Both the position numbers and the translations under genes were made by a program. DNA of 36,320 nt from positions 1 through 36,320 of the forward strand of contig JAJDWA010000020.1 in assembly GCA_022825825.1 (NCBI GenBank). The letters run 5' to 3'. The notes beneath the pieces were generated by a model, which saw only the letters and a program-made list of their open reading frames with translations, ran no database searches and had not been told where the DNA came from. Below are positions 29,908 to 36,320 of the stretch, one piece after another (the stretch's first letter is position 1; the number at the start of each line of letters is the position of its first letter). Origin of the DNA: Candidatus Poribacteria bacterium. GTDB taxonomy: Bacteria; Poribacteria; WGA-4E; WGA-3G.

Positions 29908-32004
29908 ATGAAAACGACGCTATGTTTCATACTTACACTGTGCACTTTTGTAACGCTTGTGTCTGTGCCAAATAGTTTTGCTGAGGAAAGTGACGTAACT
30001 CCAAAACAACCACAGCAACAAGAAAGACCCATTATCAAGGTTATCTACTTTTACCCAAGTGATCGTTCTCCACAAACTGATATAGGCGAAAAGCTTGTTT
30101 CACAGGTAAAGAAGGCGCAAAAACTATTTGCGGACTTAATGGAAGCTCACGGGTTCGAGAGAAAAACCTTCCAATTAGAAGAAGATGCCAAGGGCGATGT
30201 GATCGTTCATCATAGGAAAGGGTCTCATAGCGACAGATATTATAGAAATAATATATTTTCCCTTTGGTATGAATTTCCCGAAGAATCTGATCTATCAAAG
30301 GACTTTTACATCGTCTTTTTTGAGACTGACACGCAACGAGACGACTTACCGTCTCTGTGTGGACTCGGTTTTAACAGCACTGAATATAAAGGCGGACTTC
30401 TGCCTTCATCAGGAGGATGCTTTGAGGGTGTGTTCGGGGTGAATGTAATAGCACATGAACTTGGTCACGGCTTTGAATTGGCACACGATGATCGTACTGA
30501 TGCCAATGCACAACGCATATACTTAAATTCAATTGACACGATGATCACCTCATATTGTGCTGCAGCATGGTTCGATGTACACCCGGTATTTAACACTGGC
30601 ACTACACTGTTGAATCATAACACGACAGCAAGGATGTCTAAGCCAGAACTTGCATCGCCACCTTATAATATCCGTCTACGCTTTGAGATAAGTGATCCTG
30701 ATGGAATTCAAATTGTCAAATTACTTTCACCAACAAATGATGGAGACCTAAAGTTGCGCGGTTGTAAAGTATTAAACGGCGTTTCAGACATAACCGTTGA
30801 ATTTGTTACGAACGAATTACCCTTTTATACGGAAACTGTCGTTCTTAGGATGCGTAATGTGTTAGGGAACTATAAACAGCAGAAGTTCAAACTGAGTGAG
30901 CCGCTCCCATTTCCATCACCCGAAGATGTACACATAGCGGACCCACATCTGGCTGCAGCTATCCAAAAACAGATCGGCACCATCACGACACACACAATCA
31001 TAAATCTAACAGAACTCGATGTCCAAAATAAAGGAATAAAAGACCTTACGGGTCTTGAACACGCACAAAATCTCAAAAAACTCACGCTTTTTCACAACGA
31101 TATTTCAGATGTTTCCCCACTCTCAAAACTAATACGACTGAGGTGGTTGTATCTTGGGCATAATCCAATTTCAGATGTTTCCCCACTCTCAACATTAACA
31201 GGACTGAGAGCATTAGATATTGGTTTTACCGATATTTCGGATATATCGTCACTGAAAGCCTTGAAAAACCTGGATTTTTTAGGTATTCACGGCACCGGTA
31301 TTTCGAATGTTCCCCCGCTGACAGGATTCAAAAAACTGATAACGTTGTATCTTCATAACAACACGATTTCAGATATAACATTACTTTCAACGTTGACACA
31401 ATTAAACGTTTTGTTTCTGAGTGGTAACACCGTTTCGAACATCTCTCCACTCGCCAACCTGACGCAACTCCAAGAATTGTATCTCGGCAACAACGCGATA
31501 TCAGATGTATCTCCACTCGCGAATTTGGTCAACCTTAAAAAATTAACCCTATACGGGAATCCGATTAAGAACCGAAAACCGCTCCTTGAACTCTTGGAAA
31601 AGAATCCAGATGTCAAAATATACCTTGAGAACAGAGAGGATCCATTGCCAGTAACCCTGTCTCATTTCCGAGCAGAACATACGGATGCGGGTGTTATCCT
31701 CAAATGGACAACCGAATCAGAAGTTGACAACGCAGGTTTCTACATCTACCGCAGCGAAACAAAGGATGGCGAATTCAAAGTCGTCAATCCGACAATAATT
31801 CAAGGTGCAGGCACAACAGGAGAACGCAACGAATATACGTGGACAGATACCACCGCTAAACCAAACACCGTCTACTATTATCGGATAGAGGATGTATCAC
31901 ATGCAGGTGTACGGGAGCAGTTAGCAACTGTTCGGTTGAGAGGCTTAGTCTCTGCTCGTGGTAAACGGACTACCATCTGGGCAGATTTGAAAGCGCAAGA
32001 ATAA
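29908..32004 (+). CDS. Exported HExxH metalloprotease-like protein with LRRs and C-terminal tail
   Basis: 698 residues; AAAGGAG precedes the ATG. In order: a signal peptide (about 1-25, ending SFAEE); a protease-like domain (about 40-240) with H183-E-L-G-H187-G-F-E-L-A-H193-D, a zinc-binding HExxHxxxxxH motif, and a possible Met-turn in DTMITSYC; a beta domain (about 250-330); about eight LRRs (350-565, DISDVSPLSKLIRLRWLYL type); and a fibronectin-III-like domain (about 580-680, LSHFRAEHTDAGVILKWTT to VYYYRIEDVS). The end is ARGKRTTIWADLKAQE, the tail shared with other exported proteins here. In metzincins the third residue before the last His is Gly, and here Glu190 stands there. Proteolysis is inferred from the motif only. 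Confidence 0.85.
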   Translation: MKTTLCFILTLCTFVTLVSVPNSFAEESDVTPKQPQQQERPIIKVIYFYPSDRSPQTDIGEKLVSQVKKAQKLFADLMEAHGFERKTFQLEEDAKGDVIVHHRKGSHSDRYYRNNIFSLWYEFPEESDLSKDFYIVFFETDTQRDDLPSLCGLGFNSTEYKGGLLPSSGGCFEGVFGVNVIAHELGHGFELAHDDRTDANAQRIYLNSIDTMITSYCAAAWFDVHPVFNTGTTLLNHNTTARMSKPELASPPYNIRLRFEISDPDGIQIVKLLSPTNDGDLKLRGCKVLNGVSDITVEFVTNELPFYTETVVLRMRNVLGNYKQQKFKLSEPLPFPSPEDVHIADPHLAAAIQKQIGTITTHTIINLTELDVQNKGIKDLTGLEHAQNLKKLTLFHNDISDVSPLSKLIRLRWLYLGHNPISDVSPLSTLTGLRALDIGFTDISDISSLKALKNLDFLGIHGTGISNVPPLTGFKKLITLYLHNNTISDITLLSTLTQLNVLFLSGNTVSNISPLANLTQLQELYLGNNAISDVSPLANLVNLKKLTLYGNPIKNRKPLLELLEKNPDVKIYLENREDPLPVTLSHFRAEHTDAGVILKWTTESEVDNAGFYIYRSETKDGEFKVVNPTIIQGAGTTGERNEYTWTDTTAKPNTVYYYRIEDVSHAGVREQLATVRLRGLVSARGKRTTIWADLKAQE

Positions 32005-32325
32005 ACGAAGGGCGGACATGTGGCGCCTCCCTTATACCTTATAATGTGCGTGTTTATATCGAAATCCCTAATAACCCCGCGCGTCAATTGGAAGTTTTAT
32101 ATTTCCTACCTACCGTTTTAGGTTAAATTTATATCAATTTCGCGTCCACTTATGATCACGTAGTATTATGCTCCAACGAATACGTTTGTTTCTGTTGATT
32201 ATTAGGTTCAAGACTATTCTGAGAAATATCAGCCGAAATATTTACTTAAACTTCATCAAAACGCGCCTACCATTTGTGCGTAAGTCCTGTTAATCCCTCT
32301 GCACACCCTCCAAAATCAGAAAAAC
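32005..32325. other. Intergenic stretch with decayed repeats
   Basis: About 320 bases with no convincing gene. Just after the stop is an imperfect stem (AAGGGCGG...CCTCCCTT, about 32008-32035) resembling the perfect one at 35420. A half-copy of the 4711-4745 palindrome lies at 32258-32272, and GACTTACGCA in inverted orientation at 32277-32286. Confidence 0.5.
32258..32286. repeat. Palindrome half-copy adjoining a GACTTACGCA end
   Basis: AAACGCGCCTACCA matches the right arm of the palindrome at 4711-4745. TGCGTAAGTC follows at 32277-32286, identical to the right end of the element at 157-297. Two repeat families are joined here. Confidence 0.5.
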
Positions 32326-32354
32326 TTGACAATTTTGTGAAAACTCTTTAAAAT
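32326..32354 (+). promoter_or_regulatory. Promoter of the gamma-glutamyltransferase gene
   Basis: TTGACA (32326-32331) and TAAAAT (32349-32354) with a 17-base spacer. The start is predicted near 32361, 27 bases before the ATG. AAAGGAAAGG serves as ribosome binding site. Confidence 0.7.
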
Positions 32355-32387
32355 TCCACGTATTATTCTTCAGCGAAAGGAAAGGCC

Positions 32388-33989
32388 ATGAATTCACATA
32401 AAATAGAGTACGGTACTGTTGTTGGTCCACACCCGCGCACTGCCAAGGCAGGATTTGATATGCTTCTTGAAGGTGGAAACGCCGTGGATGCTGCTGTCGC
32501 TGCTGCGTTTGCGGAGGGTGTTGTTGAACCTTCACATAACGGTATTGCGGGTTACGGGGGGTGTATGTTGATCTATCGCAAGAAAACACAAGATGTCATA
32601 GCGATAGATTACAATTCTGCCGCACCAGATGCTGCTTCTGAAGATATGTTTACGATTGAAGACGCACCCGATGCGCCTGCGGGCTACCGTGTTCCTGGAC
32701 GCGTAAACGTTCACGGACCGCTATCTATTGGTGTGCCGGGTGTTGTCGCTGGATTATGCTTGGCATTAGAGAAGTATGGTAGTCTTCCGCTTGCGGATGC
32801 GTTACGGCCTGCTATCAATTCAGCACGCTACGGATACGCACCAAACAGCGCAAATCGTGGTGGGATTGCGGGGAATGCTGAACGGTGGAAGCAGGAGTTT
32901 CCAGAAACAGCACGGGTTTTCCTCAAAAATGGTACGCCACCGAAAAAGGGGGAAGTGCTTACCAATCCTGATCTTGCACGAACGCTTGAGACTGTGGCTG
33001 AAGGCGGACACGCTGCTTTTTACGAGGGCACAATAGCAGAAACAATCGCTAATCACATTCAGGAATTAGGAGGCTGTTTAACCGTTAATGACCTGAAAAA
33101 TTACAGTGCTTTTATTTGGCAACCTTATGAAATCCAATATCGCGGTTATTCTGTGTATACATCACCTCTCGGTGCAGGTGGATTAACCACTTTACAGATG
33201 CTCCGTTTGGTAGAAGAATTTGAAGTAGCTGAGATGTCTCTCACAGATAGATTTCATCTTTTTGCGGAAGCAATGAAGATTTGCTGGGTTGAAAGACTCC
33301 GCAGATTCGGTGATCCTGCTTTCGTTGATATAGATATAGATGAAGAATTATCGGATAGTTTCACGGCAACACTCAGTGAAAAATTGAAGGCAGGCATGGA
33401 ATCACCACAACCAGGGGAGGTTGTCTATCACGAACCGATGAGTTGTACGAGTCATATTTCTACTGCAGATACAGAAGGGAATATGGTATCGTTGACCCAG
33501 ACACACGGTGGCGGATTCGGTTCTATGGTAACCGTGCCTGGTACCGGACTGCTTTTCGGACACGGTGTTGGTCGTTTCGATCCGAGACCGGGGCTTGCAA
33601 ATTCTGTCGGCCCGCGAAAACGTCCACTTCACAATATGGCACCTTTCCTTGCCACGCAGGATGGCATGCCGTTTGCGACTTATGGAATCCCTGGCGGTCG
33701 TACTATCCCAAACAATCAACTAAACTTTAGTGTTAGCTTAATGGATTTACAAGTGTCAGCACAGGCGGCATTGGACGCGCCACGGTTCCACAGTGACGGT
33801 GCCGAACCTATTCAGGTGGAATCGCGAGCAGGTGAAGAAACGCTTGCTGGGTTGCGTGAACTTGGACATAAAATTACAGCGAGTGGCGGAATCGGTGGGC
33901 CGGGACACGCTATTCGCGTCTGGGACGGTGGTACTTCCCACGATGGCGGCACCGATCCACGCGGAGAAGGTAAAGTTATCACACGTTAA
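32388..33989 (+). CDS. Gamma-glutamyltransferase (Ntn-hydrolase) family protein
   Basis: 533 residues. The large-subunit landmarks are AGFDMLLEGGNAVDAAVAAAFAEGVVEPSHNGIAGYGG and LSIGVPGVVAGLCLALEKYGSLP. The processing site is T354-S-H-I-S-T-A-D with EGNMVSLTQT after it, equivalent to the TTH-S-VVD block where the proenzyme cuts itself and the new N-terminal Thr becomes the nucleophile. The small subunit follows (RKRPLHNMAPFLATQDGMPFATYGIPGGRTIPN). No signal peptide is present, unlike most GGTs of Gram-negative bacteria, so it should be cytoplasmic. The substrate may be a gamma-glutamyl compound or another amide. It is followed by Rieske and epimerase genes. Confidence 0.88.
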   Translation: MNSHKIEYGTVVGPHPRTAKAGFDMLLEGGNAVDAAVAAAFAEGVVEPSHNGIAGYGGCMLIYRKKTQDVIAIDYNSAAPDAASEDMFTIEDAPDAPAGYRVPGRVNVHGPLSIGVPGVVAGLCLALEKYGSLPLADALRPAINSARYGYAPNSANRGGIAGNAERWKQEFPETARVFLKNGTPPKKGEVLTNPDLARTLETVAEGGHAAFYEGTIAETIANHIQELGGCLTVNDLKNYSAFIWQPYEIQYRGYSVYTSPLGAGGLTTLQMLRLVEEFEVAEMSLTDRFHLFAEAMKICWVERLRRFGDPAFVDIDIDEELSDSFTATLSEKLKAGMESPQPGEVVYHEPMSCTSHISTADTEGNMVSLTQTHGGGFGSMVTVPGTGLLFGHGVGRFDPRPGLANSVGPRKRPLHNMAPFLATQDGMPFATYGIPGGRTIPNNQLNFSVSLMDLQVSAQAALDAPRFHSDGAEPIQVESRAGEETLAGLRELGHKITASGGIGGPGHAIRVWDGGTSHDGGTDPRGEGKVITR

Positions 33990-34078
33990 AATATTCATTT
34001 GATGGGTACCTATCCACAAAAATGATCGAAGAATCGGTAATCTCGATTCATAATCTATTTCTTGGAGTTTTATCAGAT

Positions 34079-34414
34079 ATGTCACAATTTGTAAAAGCCG
34101 CGACAACCGAGCAAATACGACCAGGAACCTGCATCGGTGTCAAGGTTGAAGGTGTTTTTATCGGTATCTACAATGTTGAAGGTGAGTATTATGCCATGAA
34201 CAATATCTGCCCACACCTCGGCGGGGTTTTGACTTACGGTTTCTTGGACAAGGATTGTGTTACCTGTCCAATGCACATGTGGGAGTTTGATGTGAAAACT
34301 GGCAAATGCGTTTGGCCGGGTGAAGAAAGTCTACCTATCTATCCTGTTAAAATTGAAGGTGAGGATATCCTCGTAAATGTAGATGAGCCGATGAATATGG
34401 ACAAACCACAGTAG
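34079..34414 (+). CDS. Rieske [2Fe-2S] ferredoxin-like protein
   Basis: 111 residues from the ATG at 34079, preferred over the ATG at 34022 because the protein then aligns with stand-alone Rieske ferredoxins; TTGGAG lies about 12 bases upstream. The cluster ligands are C44-P-H46 and C63-P-M-H66 in NNICPHLGG and CVTCPMHMWEF. Such small proteins carry electrons to Rieske oxygenases or act as regulatory subunits. No oxygenase gene is in the window. It is between the GGT-like and epimerase genes. Confidence 0.9.
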   Translation: MSQFVKAATTEQIRPGTCIGVKVEGVFIGIYNVEGEYYAMNNICPHLGGVLTYGFLDKDCVTCPMHMWEFDVKTGKCVWPGEESLPIYPVKIEGEDILVNVDEPMNMDKPQ

Positions 34415-34474
34415 AAGCACTACAGATAAGATTAACGATATCGTTCATTGTGTCAATCACAAGGAGGAAATATT

Positions 34475-35422
34475 ATGGCATATCTGCTCACCGGTGGCAT
34501 GGGATGCATCGGTACTTATGTAATTCGCGACCTATTAGCTGCTGGTGAAAAGGTGGTCGTTTACGACTTTGCTTACGACCTCACAATTCCAAAGATGGTG
34601 CTCTCGGATGCGCAAATTGAAAGTTGGACTTTTGTGCAGGGGGATATTACAGATCTACCGCACGTCTTACGCACCGTTCAAGAACATGAAATTGATCGAG
34701 TTATCCATCTCGCTTCGTGGCAGGTGCCAGCATGTAATGCAAATCCGCCGCAAGCGTTGAAAATCGTGTGTGAAGGCACGATTAATATTTTGGAAGCTGC
34801 TCGTATATTTAATCTCAAACGCGTTGTGTGGGCAAGTAGCGTAGCGGTATTTGGTGCACCAGAGGACTATAACCATCAACAAATTCTCAACGATGCACCA
34901 CATTATCCTAAGTTTATCTATGGCGCATGTAAATCGCTCAACGAAAGATATGCGATGCACTATTTTGATGCTTACGGTGTTGATTCAATCGGACTTCGGT
35001 TTACTGCGGTCTACGGGGTTGGTCGGACACGAGGAATGAGTTCGTTCACAACAAAAATGATTGAGGCTGTAGCAATGGGTGAACCGCATGTGTGCCCGTT
35101 CGGTGACGATTCGGTGGATTGGCAGTATGTAGAGGATGTCTCTCGATCAATTGTGATGGCGTGCACATGCCCCACAACGAAGACGCGTGTCTTCAATGTC
35201 AAGGGGGGTATCCGTCCTGTAAAAGAGGGTGTAGCGTATCTGAAAACTTTAGTGCCGGATGCACATATTACTCTGGAACCTGGTGTATTCGGCATCTCAT
35301 GGGATTATGACGCAACAGCTATCGCTGAGGAGATGGGATTTACTCCCGCATATACAATGGAGCAGGGAATCCTGAAAACGTATAATAAGTTTCGAGAACG
35401 TGCTGGATTGGAACAAGTTTAA
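34475..35422 (+). CDS. NAD(P)-dependent epimerase/dehydratase (extended SDR)
   Basis: 315 residues from the ATG at 34475, which has AGGAGG at ideal spacing; an upstream ATG at 34448 has none. The nucleotide-binding motif is TGGMGCIG (G7, G10, G13). The catalytic pair Y149-G-A-C-K153 follows VVWASSVAVFG (candidate Ser). The chain matches the GalE/RmlB-like extended SDR family: RVIHLAS, then LRFTAVYG, then VEDVSRSIVMACT. The substrate is probably a sugar or nucleotide sugar, or a related alcohol; it cannot be narrowed. Its TAA is the first part of the stem-loop at 35420-35456. Confidence 0.9.
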   Translation: MAYLLTGGMGCIGTYVIRDLLAAGEKVVVYDFAYDLTIPKMVLSDAQIESWTFVQGDITDLPHVLRTVQEHEIDRVIHLASWQVPACNANPPQALKIVCEGTINILEAARIFNLKRVVWASSVAVFGAPEDYNHQQILNDAPHYPKFIYGACKSLNERYAMHYFDAYGVDSIGLRFTAVYGVGRTRGMSSFTTKMIEAVAMGEPHVCPFGDDSVDWQYVEDVSRSIVMACTCPTTKTRVFNVKGGIRPVKEGVAYLKTLVPDAHITLEPGVFGISWDYDATAIAEEMGFTPAYTMEQGILKTYNKFRERAGLEQV

Positions 35423-35456
35423 GTGTAAGGGCGGAACACCTCCGCCCTTACACTTA
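35420..35456. terminator. Perfect 16-bp stem between convergent genes
   Basis: TAAGTGTAAGGGCGGA (35420-35435), loop acacc, and the exact complement (35441-35456). It includes the stop codon of the epimerase and lies 30 bases before the end of the convergent gene. No strong T-run follows on either strand, so it may be a bidirectional terminator or a repeat-type palindrome. A degenerate relative is at about 32008-32035. Confidence 0.6.
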
Positions 35457-35486
35457 AACAACGATTATATTGAGTGCTTTTATAAG

Positions 35487-36176
35487 TTAGTAATACTTTT
35501 TCATCTGTGCCCAGCTGACAGCTAACTTTCCACGGGCTTCAACGGCAGTTGCTTGACCCCACGGTATATTATCACCGCTACTATCGGCTTGATGTATATC
35601 GTCAAAGTTTAGATGCCCCCAACCCCCACCATGATTATCAACTACGACAATTTGAGCGGTTTGGCCTTTCAAGTCGGAAACATCCCATTCTTTCCGGCTC
35701 ATAGTTTCATTGTTATCTCCGGTTGACGTTCGCTCAACTTCGCCATCAATCACAAGATTGACACTACATGGATTTGGGTCACTTCCCCAAGGATGATTGC
35801 CACCACCAATAAGAAAATTCATTGTTTCTCCAACAATTACGAATTCAATTGAGGTAATAGTACCCTGGGGCCCATCGCCTTGAACGCCACCTGGATTCTG
35901 TCCAAGTGCCGCCCCTTTATCCGGCCCTTGGTACTTTTCAAATCCTCCGATCCACCAATCTCCTTGATGATTTGACGCCTGTCCACGGTTCCGTGCTGTT
36001 GGATTGTCTCCCCAAGTTGGTTGGAAATCATATACTGTTCCTGTTTTCTCCCAATCGGTGAGGTCACCGGTCTCAAAATCGTTGTTAAATGTCCGCGCTA
36101 ATGCGGGATTAACGAACAGAACGCATAGAAATGTGAACAAAGAGAAAATCATGACGGATAAAAACATTCTTTTCAT
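35487..36176 (-). CDS. Exported beta-sandwich (carbohydrate-binding-like) protein with C-terminal tail
   Basis: 229 residues. The signal peptide (about 1-27) ends NPALA. The mature domain begins FNNDFETGDLTDWEKTG and contains FVIVGETMNFLIGGGNHP, VNLVIDGEVERTSTGDNNE, WDVSDLKGQTAQIVVVDNHGGGWGHLNFDDI. This set resembles the C-terminal beta-sandwich found with GH32-type glycosidases and related sugar-binding modules. No catalytic domain accompanies it, so it is probably a binding protein. The end, ARGKLAVSWAQMKKYY, is the shared tail. It is the last visible gene and is convergent with the epimerase gene. The remaining 144 bases to the window edge show no gene. Confidence 0.8.
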   Translation of the reverse strand: MKRMFLSVMIFSLFTFLCVLFVNPALARTFNNDFETGDLTDWEKTGTVYDFQPTWGDNPTARNRGQASNHQGDWWIGGFEKYQGPDKGAALGQNPGGVQGDGPQGTITSIEFVIVGETMNFLIGGGNHPWGSDPNPCSVNLVIDGEVERTSTGDNNETMSRKEWDVSDLKGQTAQIVVVDNHGGGWGHLNFDDIHQADSSGDNIPWGQATAVEARGKLAVSWAQMKKYY

Positions 36177-36320
36177 CTTATACCATTTCTACTTGATTAT
36201 ATAGCATTAGCGGTTTGTATAAAATATTCGAAACCTGTAATTTTTGCGATCATCAATGTTGAATAAATGTTCAGTATCTCCGTCACTTTTGCCTGCATGT
36301 CTTCAATGGTTTGGTATACT

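Noticed and set aside
33402..33719. Minus-strand 105-residue frame inside the GGT-like gene
   Set aside because: Antisense shadow without start signal; the plus-strand gene covers the region with conserved motifs.

Overview
The window looks like accessory chromosome of a Gram-negative-type, environmental bacterium. My best inference is a member of Candidatus Poribacteria (sponge-associated) or a close relative. The reasons are many Sec-exported surface proteins (LamG, internalin-type LRR, cohesin, dockerin, YPNPFNP-type sorting domain), a formylglycine sulfatase, a sugar isomerase/epimerase, a recurring C-terminal tail of the type K-L-x-T-x-W-G-x-L-K on exported proteins, and many short palindromic intergenic repeats. 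No rRNA, tRNA or CRISPR array was seen, and the taxonomic call is from pattern recognition only.

Layout. 1-3.6 kb: the 3' end of an exported protein, an inverted-repeat-bounded element, a LamG protein (minus), and an exported EF-hand protein carrying PEP-synthase-type domains (plus). 3.7-11.2 kb: minus-strand genes, first a chorismate-lyase-like DUF98 protein, then a tight run of seven genes: DUF2088/LarA-like, UbiX, UbiA, a sugar isomerase/epimerase, and two paralogous PD-(D/E)XK-like proteins flanking a sulfatase. UbiA and UbiX point to quinone biosynthesis. 11.5-13.9 kb: a consensus promoter, a structured leader with competing stems, and two genes for a membrane-anchored and a secreted protein, closed by a terminator. 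13.96-14.22 kb: a complete 254-bp MITE with 17-bp terminal inverted repeats and a 9-bp target duplication.

14.3-21.8 kb: a seven-gene operon with a LolA-like periplasmic protein, a small outer-membrane-type protein, a lipoprotein with FG-GAP/VCBS-like repeats, two FtsX/LolC-type permeases, a LolD/MacB-type ATPase and an outer-membrane barrel. It reads as a dedicated envelope or lipoprotein trafficking module. A CDF-like cation transporter follows. 22.6-23.4 kb is a gene-free, repeat-rich stretch. 23.4-26.3 kb: a eukaryote-type glycogen branching enzyme and a PIN-toxin/partner pair.

26.3-32.0 kb: two large exported LRR proteins. The first sits behind a long leader containing a 10-C tract and a terminator-like hairpin, and combines LRR, cohesin, dockerin and sorting domains. 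The second combines a zinc-protease-like HExxH domain, LRRs and the recurring tail. 32.3-35.4 kb: a non-exported gamma-glutamyltransferase homologue, a Rieske protein and an NAD-dependent epimerase. A perfect 16-bp stem separates these from a convergent secreted protein that again ends in the recurring tail.

The observations most worth following are the shared C-terminal tail, the Lol-like operon, the exported PEP-synthase-like protein, the intact MITE, the alternative-stem leader at 11.54-11.69 kb, and the covarying palindromic repeat family.
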